A stretch of DNA of 52,951 bases, taken from NCBI GenBank assembly GCA_029561555.1, contig JAKQXH010000026.1, positions 1-52,951 of the forward strand, given 5' to 3'. Source of the DNA: Candidatus Omnitrophota bacterium. Lineage in GTDB: Bacteria; Omnitrophota; Omnitrophia; Omnitrophales; Omnitrophaceae. Under the pieces are notes generated by a model that was not told where the DNA came from, did not search any database, and saw only the letters and a program-made list of their open reading frames with translations. Positions 15,878 through 23,300 of this stretch are shown in pieces; the stretch's first letter is position 1; every line of letters begins with the position of its first letter. The position numbers and the translations under genes are program-made.

Positions 15878-16852
15878 ATGATTGTTGTGACGGGTGGTGC
15901 GGGATTTATCGGAAGCTGTCTTGCGGGGAGACTGAATGAGCTGGGCAGGACGGACCTTTTACTGGTGGACAACCGCGGGACGGAATGCCCGAAGGCCTCC
16001 AATCTCAAGAAGCGGAAATTTGCGGATTATTTCGAGAAGAAAGATTTTCTGAAGGAGCTCGCGAAGGGCCGCTTAAATAAGGAAATCGAAGTTATTTTTC
16101 ACATGGGGGCCTGCACGGACACGACTGAGACCAACAGGGAATATCTGTGGGAGACCAATTATCTGTACTCCAAAGAGCTGGCCGAATGGTCTCTCCGGGA
16201 GGGGAAGCGCCTGATCTACGCTTCGAGCGCGGCGACTTACGGGGCCGGGGAGCAGGGGTATTCGGACGACGAAGCGGTGATCCCGAAATTAAAGCCGCTG
16301 AACCTTTACGGTCTGTCGAAACAGGCGTTCGATCTCTGGGTCCTTGAGAACAAGCTTCAGAAAAAACTGACGGGTTTTAAATTTTTCAACGTATACGGGC
16401 CGAATGAATATCATAAAGAAGAAATGCGGAGTATGGTCCATAAGGGGTATCAGCAGATCAAGCAGACGGGGAAAATCCGCCTGTTTAAATCCTACAAGCC
16501 GGAATTCGCGGACGGAGAGCAGAAACGGGATTTTATTTACGTGAAAGACGCGGTCGCGGTGATGCTCTGGGCGTGGGACCACCCCGGGAAAACGGGGATT
16601 TTCAATCTCGGGACCGGGAAGGCGCAGACGTGGAATGAACTGGCGCGGGCCATTTTCGAAGCGCTGGGGCTCTCGCCGAAAATCGAATATTTCAATATGC
16701 CGGATTCCCTGAAGAATCAATACCAGTACCGGACCCAGGCGGATCTTTCGAACCTCCGGAAGACCGGCTGCGGACATCCGTTTTCCACGCTTCGCGACGG
16801 CGTGAAGGATTACGTCGCGAATTATCTCGAGAAAAGCGATCCGTATCTTTGA
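15878..16852 (+). CDS. hldD: ADP-L-glycero-D-manno-heptose 6-epimerase
   Basis: The protein has 324 residues, the usual HldD length. The N-terminal GGAGFIGS is the NADP-binding Rossmann loop, LLVDN follows strand 2, and LNLYGLSKQAFD contains the catalytic Tyr-x3-Lys. FFNVYGPNEYHKEEMRSMVH is characteristic of heptose epimerases rather than other sugar epimerases. It converts ADP-D,D-heptose to ADP-L,D-heptose for the inner core of lipopolysaccharide in the cytoplasm, so it implies an LPS-bearing outer membrane. The other heptose genes are not in this window. An ArsR-type regulator follows after 37 bases. Confidence 0.95.
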   Translation: MIVVTGGAGFIGSCLAGRLNELGRTDLLLVDNRGTECPKASNLKKRKFADYFEKKDFLKELAKGRLNKEIEVIFHMGACTDTTETNREYLWETNYLYSKELAEWSLREGKRLIYASSAATYGAGEQGYSDDEAVIPKLKPLNLYGLSKQAFDLWVLENKLQKKLTGFKFFNVYGPNEYHKEEMRSMVHKGYQQIKQTGKIRLFKSYKPEFADGEQKRDFIYVKDAVAVMLWAWDHPGKTGIFNLGTGKAQTWNELARAIFEALGLSPKIEYFNMPDSLKNQYQYRTQADLSNLRKTGCGHPFSTLRDGVKDYVANYLEKSDPYL

Positions 16853-16889
16853 TCCGCGGGCGGGACGGCGAAAGGATTAGCGCGAATTC

Positions 16890-17216
16890 ATGGATGACAT
16901 GGTTTTCAGAATCAAAGCGGATTTTTTGAAGGGCCTCGCGCACCCCGTCCGCCTTTCGGTCATTGAATATCTGAAAGACGGTGAGGCGAGCGTGGGGAAA
17001 CTGGTTCGGGCGCTGGGAGTGGAGCAGTCGAATTTGTCCCGGCACCTGGCGGTTTTGAGAGGGTTGGGGGTCCTGGAGGCCCGCCAGGAAAAAACAACCG
17101 TCTATTACAGCATTCATGACCATGATGTGTTTAAGGTCTTGCGGCCGATCTCGATCGTGTTGAAAAAGAAACTCAGACGGAGCGAGAAACTTCTGGAAAG
17201 TCTGGGGAAAGAGTAG
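16890..17216 (+). CDS. ArsR-family winged-helix regulator
   Basis: The protein has 108 residues. The order FLKGLAHPVRLSVIEYLKDG, EASVGKLVRALGVEQSNLSR, HLAVLRGLGVLEARQEKTTV and YYSIHD is the standard ArsR/SmtB winged helix. No CxC metal site like that of ArsR is seen in the recognition helix; a single His-rich HDHDVF lies in the C-terminal part. The sensed ligand is unknown; members without metal sites often sense redox or sulfur species. A terminator lies immediately downstream. It may be co-transcribed with hldD, but a regulatory link is not evident. Confidence 0.85.
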   Translation: MDDMVFRIKADFLKGLAHPVRLSVIEYLKDGEASVGKLVRALGVEQSNLSRHLAVLRGLGVLEARQEKTTVYYSIHDHDVFKVLRPISIVLKKKLRRSEKLLESLGKE

Positions 17217-17229
17217 GACGGTTCGCGTT

Positions 17230-17268
17230 GAGCTGTCGGAATTATCCGTTGACAGCTCTTCTTTTTTG
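17230..17268 (+). terminator. Intrinsic terminator after the ArsR gene
   Basis: An 8-bp stem GAGCTGTC/GACAGCTC with an inner GGA/TCC pair is followed by TTCTTTTTT. Its 3' arm contains most of the -35 element of the next promoter, so the inverted repeat could also serve as an operator. Confidence 0.7.
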
Positions 17269-17277
17269 CTGTATATA
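17249..17277 (+). promoter_or_regulatory. Sigma-70-type promoter of the CarD operon
   Basis: TTGACA, 17 bases, TATATA: near-consensus. The predicted start is about 125 bases before the CarD gene, and the -35 overlaps the preceding terminator stem. Confidence 0.75.
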
Positions 17278-17410
17278 TGAGTAATTTCTCATATTGCCAT
17301 ATATCAATAGTTTCGTTTCGGGAAGAGCTTTTTCGCCCTCCTTTGCGTCCCGGAAGCCGCGGCAACCGGTTGTTCTGAACGGAAATCCGAGCGAATTTGA
17401 GGTAATTTTT

Positions 17411-17977
17411 ATGATTCGAAGAAAAATCGCTTTTGAAACAGGGGACAAGCTTTATCACTCCCGGCACGGTCTCTGTCTGATCAAAGAGATTACGCGTCAA
17501 AACATGCTGGGACGGGACGACTTGTGCTACTGCCTTGAACCGCTCAAGGAGAAGTGCGCGCGGCCCCGTTTTTTTGTCTCGGTGGATCGCGTTCAGGAAG
17601 CCGGGTTCCATACGCCCATTTCAAAGACCGAGGCGATGAAAATCCTTGCGTTCCTGAAAAAAGGGAACGGGACGGACCGAACGCAAAAGGAAGAACGGGA
17701 CGCGCAAATCCGGCATTTGGCGAAGGAAAATACGCCGGGGGCGCTTGCGAAAGTTTTGTTGATCCTTTCGGATGTCGCGGAGAGCCATATTTCTCATGAG
17801 GAACGGAAAATCCTTCAACGCGCCGCGGAAGGATTGAGCCAGGAATTTTCGTTTATTTTGAAGATCTCGTCCCAACAAGCGTCTTCTTTACTGCGGAAAA
17901 GTTTTCGGTATTCGCAAAAAAACTCGTGGGTCAAAGAGGTCTTTAAGCGTGTCGGGCGAAATGAAGAGGATAGATGA
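17411..17977 (+). CDS. CarD/CdnL-family transcription regulator
   Basis: The protein has 188 residues from ATG 17411. The N-terminal FETGDKLYHSRHGLCLIKEI is the RNA-polymerase-interacting Tudor-like fold of the CarD_CdnL_TRCF family, followed by a helical C-terminal part (about residues 75-188) as in CdnL. These proteins bind the RNA polymerase beta subunit and stabilise open complexes at growth or stress promoters. A strong promoter lies upstream. Its end overlaps the universal-stress-like gene, so it heads an operon of stress and carbon functions. Confidence 0.85.
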   Translation: MIRRKIAFETGDKLYHSRHGLCLIKEITRQNMLGRDDLCYCLEPLKEKCARPRFFVSVDRVQEAGFHTPISKTEAMKILAFLKKGNGTDRTQKEERDAQIRHLAKENTPGALAKVLLILSDVAESHISHEERKILQRAAEGLSQEFSFILKISSQQASSLLRKSFRYSQKNSWVKEVFKRVGRNEEDR

Positions 17978-18719
17978 GGGGGCTCAGAACAAGAGGGTCG
18001 TCGCTCTGGTTCCCGAAAAAGGGTCGTTCACCGGTTTTTTGCTGGCCGCCATGCGGTTTGCCGGGGCGTTGCGGGGTTCCCTGAGCGTTTTTCTGCCCCG
18101 GGAATTCTTTTTGGAAAGGCCTCAAAAGGAAATTTTTTACAAATCATTTTTGGAAAGGGAATCCGCCGGCAGCAAGGTCCCCTGGGAGATGGCGGCCTGC
18201 GAACGTTCATGGGCCGGGACGCTCGAAAGGCTTTCTCCCGGAGAAGATGTCCTCGCGGTTTCGACGGGGAACGGATTTCTTTCGGTAGAAGATTTTTTGC
18301 TCGAAACCCGATGCCCCGTGCTGGCGATACCGGAAAATTTCAACCGGGAATTCAGGCGCGTCCTTTACGTTTCCGTGAGCGGAAGATTGAACGATCAGGC
18401 CCTCGGGATTGCCGCGACTTTGGGAAAGTTCCGGCGGTGCCGGTTGAAAGTGCTTACCGCGGGGGTTTCTTCGTCCCCTTCGCTGCGCATGGCGCACGCG
18501 CGGGCCGAGTATTTTTTGAACGCCTGCAAAGTGAAAGCGGAATGTCAGGTGTCGCTGGGGCGGGTCAAGGAAGCGATCCTGAAATGCTGTGAATCGGAAG
18601 AGACGGATTTGCTGATCTTGGGGGCCAACGAAACGGAGGAGTGGAAAGATCACCGCTTCCGCTCGTTCGCGAAAGCCCTTGCCGGGCAAATTGAATGCTC
18701 CGTTTTGATCGTGAAATGA
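17961..18719 (+). CDS. Universal stress protein (UspA)-like
   Basis: The protein has 252 residues from ATG 17961; an in-frame GTG at 17949 is an alternative. The C-terminal part (about residues 130-252) follows the UspA fold: RRVLYVSVSGRLNDQALGIA at the start of the domain, CCESEETDLLILGANETEEW and the ending IECSVLIVK. The first half has weaker similarity (VVALVPEKGSFTGFLLAAM) and may be a degenerate second Usp domain, as in tandem Usp proteins. It overlaps the CarD gene by 17 bases and is thus translationally coupled. The nucleotide-binding state is unclear because the glycine-rich motif is not complete. Confidence 0.75.
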   Translation: MKRIDEGAQNKRVVALVPEKGSFTGFLLAAMRFAGALRGSLSVFLPREFFLERPQKEIFYKSFLERESAGSKVPWEMAACERSWAGTLERLSPGEDVLAVSTGNGFLSVEDFLLETRCPVLAIPENFNREFRRVLYVSVSGRLNDQALGIAATLGKFRRCRLKVLTAGVSSSPSLRMAHARAEYFLNACKVKAECQVSLGRVKEAILKCCESEETDLLILGANETEEWKDHRFRSFAKALAGQIECSVLIVK

Positions 18720-18746
18720 AATACGGGAAAGAGCCGCGGAAAGCAT

Positions 18747-18977
18747 GTGTGCCGCGGCGGCGGAAAGGAGGGCCGCGCGATTAAGCCGGAATTGAGTTCC
18801 GAAAAAACGGAAGAGTTTATTCGGAGATATTATGCGCTGGGCAAGCGATGCTTCATGTGCGAGCGCATCGCGAAGAAAATCGAACAGAAACAACCGCTGT
18901 CGGACGGAGAGCTCTATCATATGCGCGTTTGCCTGCCGGCCCTGGAAAAAACGGGCAAGCAGGGAAGTCCCGTTTGA
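18747..18977 (+). CDS. Small protein of unknown function
   Basis: The protein has 76 residues from GTG 18747. A much better ribosome binding site (AAAGGAGGG, 18764-18772) points instead to an in-frame ATT at 18780, which would give 65 residues beginning KPELSSEKTEEF after the initiator. The likely folded part is helical and contains CFMCERIAKKIEQ and MRVCLPALE, three cysteines that could bind metal or form a redox site. It was not recognised. It lies between the Usp and PtsN genes and is probably co-transcribed with them. Confidence 0.5.
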   Translation: MCRGGGKEGRAIKPELSSEKTEEFIRRYYALGKRCFMCERIAKKIEQKQPLSDGELYHMRVCLPALEKTGKQGSPV

Positions 18978-19000
18978 CCGGCGCCGGAAAAGGAAAATAA

Positions 19001-19492
19001 ATGAAAATCGAAGAATTGCTTTCTGAGTCGGAAATCGTGCTGGATTTCGAAGGGGAAGACAAGCGGCAGGCTCTTCAGCTGCTGGTCAGGAAATTTTCGG
19101 CTTCTTGTCCCAAGGTCAGTCAGAAGTCTTTGCTCTCGGCGCTTCTCAAGCGGGAAGCGCTGGGCTCAACGGGCATCGGAAACGGTGTCGCCATCCCGCA
19201 TGCGAGGATCAGCGCGATTACGGCGTCCAAAGGTTTTCTTGCGGTTTCGAGAAAAGGGATTGAGTTTAACGCCCTGGACGGAAAACCCGTGCACATTTTG
19301 TTTCTGATCGCTTACCCCGAGAAATCCGTCGGGGAACATTTGAAGGCGCTCTCGAACGTCGCGAAGCTTTTGAGGGATAAGTTCATCAGAGATTTGATCC
19401 TCGCCTCGGATTCTCCCGGACAAGTTTTGAAGGTCCTTGTCGAGGAGGAAGCGCGGGAAAATACCTTGTCGTTTTCGGAAGCGGGAAATTGA
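19001..19492 (+). CDS. PTS EIIA-type (PtsN/fructose-like) protein
   Basis: The protein has 163 residues and matches the PTS EIIA type 2 domain: SLLSALLKREALGSTGIGNG and VAIPHARI, where His67 is the predicted phosphorylation site, and HILFLIAYPEKSVGEHLKAL. The length fits PtsN (EIIA-Ntr), which regulates potassium, nitrogen or carbon metabolism rather than moving sugars. No PTS permease, HPr or EI gene is nearby, which supports a regulatory role. The strong site AAAAGGAAAATAA precedes the ATG. It is part of the CarD/Usp operon. Confidence 0.85.
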   Translation: MKIEELLSESEIVLDFEGEDKRQALQLLVRKFSASCPKVSQKSLLSALLKREALGSTGIGNGVAIPHARISAITASKGFLAVSRKGIEFNALDGKPVHILFLIAYPEKSVGEHLKALSNVAKLLRDKFIRDLILASDSPGQVLKVLVEEEARENTLSFSEAGN

Positions 19493-19559
19493 AGGGCGGG
19501 CGCGGTATCGGGAGACCGTCCGCTTAAACGGTTTTGGAAATAACCGGGAGGAGGAAAAT

Positions 19560-19901
19560 ATGTTTTCGCAAAAAGGAAAAATAAATTACGGCCCGTCGAA
19601 CGCGTCGTCGAAACCGGAAGGGAGCCGGACGATTGCGAAAGAAGGGCGTGCGGTTGAATTCCGGCTTTCAAACCTTCGCGCGCAAAGCGTCGGCGTCGGG
19701 GGGACCTTTAACCAGTGGAATCCCCTTTCGTTCGGGTTGACGCGGGACGGGCAGTGGAATTGGAAAGGTTCTCTGCTTCTGAAACCCGGCCGCTATCAAT
19801 ACCGGTTTTTTGTCGACGGGAAATGGGCGGACGATCCGAATGCCAAAGAAACGGTCGCGAATGTATTCGGCTCAAAGAACGCCGTCTTGACCGTAAAATA
19901 A
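19560..19901 (+). CDS. Stand-alone CBM48/AMPK-type glycogen-binding domain protein
   Basis: The protein has 113 residues from ATG 19560, preceded by GGGAGGAGGAAAAT. Residues about 35-113 form a CBM48-like domain: GVGGTFNQWNPLSF, RDGQWNWKGSLLLKPGRYQY and FFVDGKWADDPNAKE, with the tryptophans that contact starch or glycogen chains. No catalytic domain is attached and there is no signal peptide, so it is probably a cytoplasmic glycogen-binding adaptor. It is the last gene of the CarD/Usp/PtsN operon, which suggests a link between stress control and storage carbohydrate. Confidence 0.82.
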   Translation: MFSQKGKINYGPSNASSKPEGSRTIAKEGRAVEFRLSNLRAQSVGVGGTFNQWNPLSFGLTRDGQWNWKGSLLLKPGRYQYRFFVDGKWADDPNAKETVANVFGSKNAVLTVK

Positions 19902-19942
19902 AGGCGGGAAAGAAGTCTCGCCGGATCAAAACGCAAATAAAG

Positions 19943-19970
19943 TTGACTTTGTTTTTTTCTCGGCTATGAT
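19943..19970 (+). promoter_or_regulatory. Promoter of the cobalamin riboswitch transcript
   Basis: TTGACT, 16 bases, TATGAT, shortly before the riboswitch. The predicted transcript begins near 19977. Confidence 0.65.
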
Positions 19971-20004
19971 GGGCGCCGGTTTCAGGAAGTCGCTCTTTTT
20001 TGAA

Positions 20005-20175
20005 GTGTAGAATCCGTTCGGTGAAGGGAAGATGGTGCGAAACCATCACGGTCCCGCCGCTGTAACTAGGGACGAATCCCGCGTGAACCACTGGGGAGCC
20101 GGCAACGGCAACCCGGGAAGGAGCGGGAGGAGGATGATCTAGGAGTCAGAAGACCTGCCGAAGAAGGATGTTTCT
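20005..20175 (+). ncRNA. Cobalamin riboswitch
   Basis: The conserved core is recognisable: AAGGGAAGATGGTGCGAAAC near 20024, CGGTCCCGCCGCTGTAAC near 20060, CCACTGG near 20097 and the B12 box with GTCAGAAGACCTGCC near 20145-20159. It binds adenosyl- or other cobalamins and shuts off the gene downstream. The expression platform is the terminator at 20231-20265. The outer borders are approximate. The remainder of the 461-base gap holds its promoter and the leader of the receptor gene. Confidence 0.9.
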
Positions 20176-20230
20176 CCTCCGTGGACAGAGGAAAGAAATT
20201 CAAGAGGTTTTTGAGGATGACAACGGGTAT

Positions 20231-20265
20231 ATCCTTAGCGGATTTTTCGCTAAGGATTTTTTTTT
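20231..20265 (+). terminator. Riboswitch-controlled intrinsic terminator
   Basis: A perfect 10-bp stem ATCCTTAGCG/CGCTAAGGAT with a 7-base loop is followed by a run of nine T. Its place between riboswitch and receptor gene suggests transcription attenuation by cobalamin. Confidence 0.9.
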
Positions 20266-20362
20266 GACCTCGGGAGTTTCTTGAACCGTCTGTCAGGGAG
20301 GGGCCGGATTCCGTATTTCCGGTTTTAACCGTCCAACTTTACGCAAGATAAAGGAGGAAAAA

Positions 20363-22657
20363 ATGGCAAGACGGTTTTTGAAGTTTCTCAGCGCGTGTTT
20401 GATCGCCTCTCTCGCGGTCCAGTCCTGTTTTTCGAACGGGTTTGCCGGTACCGGCGATGCCCGGTCCGGACAACAAAATCAATCATCCGAAAGCACGGAA
20501 AATTCCCCGACCCGGTGGCCGGCCCGCCTCAAGGGCTTTTTGAAAGGCCCTTCCGGCGACGAAGCCGAGATCTCAAGTTCCGACGAAATCACCGTGATCG
20601 CATCTCGGCTGTCGAGTTTTGATCCTCTCCTGGAGGATGTCCCCGCCAATGTGACGTATAAATCGAAGGAAGAACTCGGGCATGAAGCGTACCGGACTTT
20701 TCAGGACGCGGTCGAGGACACGGAAGGCGCTATTTTGTTTGACGCGGTCGGGAACGGCCTCGACAAAACTTTTTCGCTCCGGGGTTTTCCCGAAAGCCGC
20801 GCCGTTGTTTTTCTGGTGGACGGAATCCGCGTGAACGAGGTGGACGGAAAGGCCGTGACCTATCCGCTTCTTCCGATGAATGACGTGGAATCCATCCAGG
20901 TGGACCGGGGGTCTTCTTCACCGGTCTACGGAAGCGACGCGTTCGCGGGAGTCGTCCATCTGACGACCCGCCGGCCCAGTGAGAAACCCTTGAGTCTTTT
21001 CGGGGGAATGGAATGGTCGAGCTTTCACGGGCTCCGGTTTAATCAGGGCTTGAGCGGGAGCATTCAGGACCGCTGGACGGGTCTCGGCGGACGGTTTACC
21101 TATTATTTCAACGGCGGGCGGGACGTGAACGACGGATTCCGCGAAAACGGGGAGTGGCGGATCACGAATTTCGACATCAAGGCGGGTTATGAATTGCCCG
21201 ATGACGGCGGAGGGTTTCGCGTCGGGGTCAAGCACACGGAAGACGCGATCTCGAATCCGGGGGAGCTGACGCTCGAGCAGTTTCATCAGAATTCGCGGCA
21301 AAGCCTGAAGACGTTGGACGGCCGGAAGTTCAAGAACACGATTGTCCAGATGGACGCGAACAAAAAATTCTGGGACAACCGGATCAACGCTTCGATTTTA
21401 AATTACTGGAGGGTCAACCGGAGCCATTTTTACACGACTTCCGCGACGTTCACGGACTGGACGTACGGCTTTGATCCCAATACGAGCCTTGTGACGGACA
21501 AATCCCGCGCGACGGATTTGATCGGGCAGATCGATTACCGGGACGCGTGGACGACCTGGCTCGTCAATCAGACCTCTCTCGGTTTCGAGTATACGGACGC
21601 GTCGAACGAAGCGCTCCGGCAGTACGCGTTTCAGGGGAACGTGCAGGAGGACCTTCCGCGGCAGACGGAACGCAGCGCGTGGCCCGTGTCGACGGCGCTG
21701 TTTTGGCGGGAGACGATGGAATTGTATGAGCGGGTCATCGCCTATTTCGGGATGCGGCACGATTTCAGCTGGCTGAACACGGAAGATTATCTTACGCCGG
21801 CGGATAATTTGAGCCGCCGCTGGCATCAGTCCAGCGCTTCGACGGGCCTGACGCTCAAGGTCCATCGCTGCGTCGATATTTTCGGCAATTATTCCCAGGG
21901 ATTTCGTGTCCCCGATATCAGTGAAATCGCGCCGTTTGCCGGAACGGTTTCCCAGAATCTGAACCCGGTCAAATCGGACAGCTATGAAGTCGGGACTCGC
22001 CTGCGGTACAAGGATCAGGCCCAGTTTAAGATGAGCTACTTCCTGATCGACATGAAGGATGAAATCGTTTTCGACAATACGATGATCACGGCCGCGACGC
22101 CCTTCGGGGGGAATTCGAATCTGGGGAAAAGCCGGCGGACGGGAGTGGAATTCCGGCTGGACGCGAAACCGGTCAAAGAGGTGAAGGTGTACGGTTCCTA
22201 TACCTGGATGAAGGCTTATGTCCGGGAGACGGACGCGGACGGCGTGCCGTATGACGGGCGCGCGCTGGGACAGGTGCCGGAAAACCGGTTTACGATGGGC
22301 GCGTCGGCGGTCCCTTTTCAGCGGTTCGGATTTCCGCTGGACGGTTTCCGGATTTCCATGGACGGGACTTTTACCGGGCGACAGCACCCGCAATCTTATG
22401 AATCGACGGATGAAGCCAATCTGGACGCGACGGGATATTGGATCAAGCCGTACATCGTCTGGAACATGATGCTTTCGTACGAGTGGAGGAAGAAGATTTT
22501 TTATTTCAAGGTCAACAATTTGTTCGACGAGAGCTATTACTCGCGGGCGATTGCCGCGCAGTCGTGGGGGACGAGCATCGCCCCGGCCGGGCGCTATTTA
22601 TTCGTCAATCCCGGCGCGCCGAGAGAATTTGTGCTCGGTATGAAGTGGGAGTTCTAA
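20363..22657 (+). CDS. TonB-dependent receptor, probable cobalamin/corrinoid transporter
   Basis: The protein has 764 residues. After a signal peptide (about residues 1-28) comes a TonB box (DEITVIASR, about residues 75-83), then the plug domain (LRGFPESRAVVFLVDGIRVN, then SIQVDRGSSSPVYGSDAFAG) and a beta-barrel ending in an aromatic residue (REFVLGMKWEF), as outer-membrane barrels do. The upstream cobalamin riboswitch makes a BtuB-like role likely. The 60-residue insertion between signal peptide and TonB box is unusually long. No btuCDF or tonB genes are in the window; the small membrane protein at 23301 could be a partner. Confidence 0.88.
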   Translation: MARRFLKFLSACLIASLAVQSCFSNGFAGTGDARSGQQNQSSESTENSPTRWPARLKGFLKGPSGDEAEISSSDEITVIASRLSSFDPLLEDVPANVTYKSKEELGHEAYRTFQDAVEDTEGAILFDAVGNGLDKTFSLRGFPESRAVVFLVDGIRVNEVDGKAVTYPLLPMNDVESIQVDRGSSSPVYGSDAFAGVVHLTTRRPSEKPLSLFGGMEWSSFHGLRFNQGLSGSIQDRWTGLGGRFTYYFNGGRDVNDGFRENGEWRITNFDIKAGYELPDDGGGFRVGVKHTEDAISNPGELTLEQFHQNSRQSLKTLDGRKFKNTIVQMDANKKFWDNRINASILNYWRVNRSHFYTTSATFTDWTYGFDPNTSLVTDKSRATDLIGQIDYRDAWTTWLVNQTSLGFEYTDASNEALRQYAFQGNVQEDLPRQTERSAWPVSTALFWRETMELYERVIAYFGMRHDFSWLNTEDYLTPADNLSRRWHQSSASTGLTLKVHRCVDIFGNYSQGFRVPDISEIAPFAGTVSQNLNPVKSDSYEVGTRLRYKDQAQFKMSYFLIDMKDEIVFDNTMITAATPFGGNSNLGKSRRTGVEFRLDAKPVKEVKVYGSYTWMKAYVRETDADGVPYDGRALGQVPENRFTMGASAVPFQRFGFPLDGFRISMDGTFTGRQHPQSYESTDEANLDATGYWIKPYIVWNMMLSYEWRKKIFYFKVNNLFDESYYSRAIAAQSWGTSIAPAGRYLFVNPGAPREFVLGMKWEF

Positions 22658-22665
22658 ATGAGCAC

Positions 22666-22775
22666 GTGACTTATGGAACGTAGTGAACACCGCGAAGCAG
22701 TCCCTATTGGGATAAGTCACGGTGGCCGCAACATTCTTTGTTGCGGCACTACGGACAAACCTGGATGGTTTGTCC
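22666..22775 (+). other. Chain of three hairpins downstream of the receptor gene
   Basis: Three perfect stems follow each other: GTGACTTAT/ATAAGTCAC (22666-22720, with an inner TCCC/GGGA), GCCGCAAC/GTTGCGGC (22725-22747) and GGACAAACC/GGTTTGTCC (22753-22775). None has a T-run, so this does not look like a simple terminator. It could be a structured RNA or part of a repeat element. It begins only nine bases after the receptor stop codon. Confidence 0.6.
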
Positions 22776-22869
22776 TTCGCGAACTTTTGGCTAGCACTGC
22801 GTCTTGCTTTGTATCGACGCTAAGTAACAATGCAGAAGTTTTTGTGCGCTTAAAACAATATTCTTTTCG

Positions 22870-23113
22870 TTTGGCAAATCTGACTGGAGCGAGCTCTCGC
22901 AACCGTTTGGAGCTTGGTCTGGCGCGAAGCGCCTGTCCAAACGGTGAGAGTGCAGGCGGGCGGACGCCGCTGTCCTCAACCACTTTTAATTAAAAAACTT
23001 TCGATCGAAGTTGAGGGCTGCACCGACATCCTTGAAAGATTACTCGTATTAATTTCAATGTGAGTCGGCGCTGGAGCGGACGAACCGCCGGTCGCGGAAG
23101 TCGATTTGCCAAA
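22870..23113 (+). mobile_element. MITE-like structured inverted-repeat element, copy 2
   Basis: It is bounded by 11-bp perfect inverted repeats (TTTGGCAAATC / GATTTGCCAAA). The first part (22872-22954) is homologous to copy 1 at 15659-15741 and folds into a 10-bp stem (22902-22911 with 22936-22945) capped by GGCGC/GCGCC. A second stem (CCTCAAC/GTTGAGG) lies in the right half. The gap of 643 bases around it has no credible gene. After the element, TGCCAAACA/TGTTTGGCA (23107-23158) and a weak AAACGG/CCGTTT stem with T-run (to 23173) follow. Confidence 0.55.
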
Positions 23114-23188
23114 CATTAAAGCTTAAAGCCCGGGAAACTTTTAAACGGTTGTTTGGCATTTTAGCCGTTTTTTGAGTTTCTATTTTGC

Positions 23189-23217
23189 TTGTCTCGAATT
23201 ATGATTCGCACTATACT
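23189..23217 (+). promoter_or_regulatory. Promoter of the small membrane protein gene
   Basis: TTGTCT, 17 bases, TATACT, about 85 bases before the ATG at 23301. The spacing is ideal and the -10 is near consensus. Confidence 0.5.
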
Positions 23218-23300
23218 GATTTCCGATTGAACGCGGGTTTTTGCCGCATACGGTAAAGCGTTCACAACTGAACAGTGAAATTTTAAACGGAGGTAAAATC

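Noticed and set aside
22673-22993. A 106-codon open frame in the gap after the TonB receptor
   Set aside because: It is built from the hairpin chain and the repeat element. The same peptide-like sequence appears from the other copy only because the DNA repeats.
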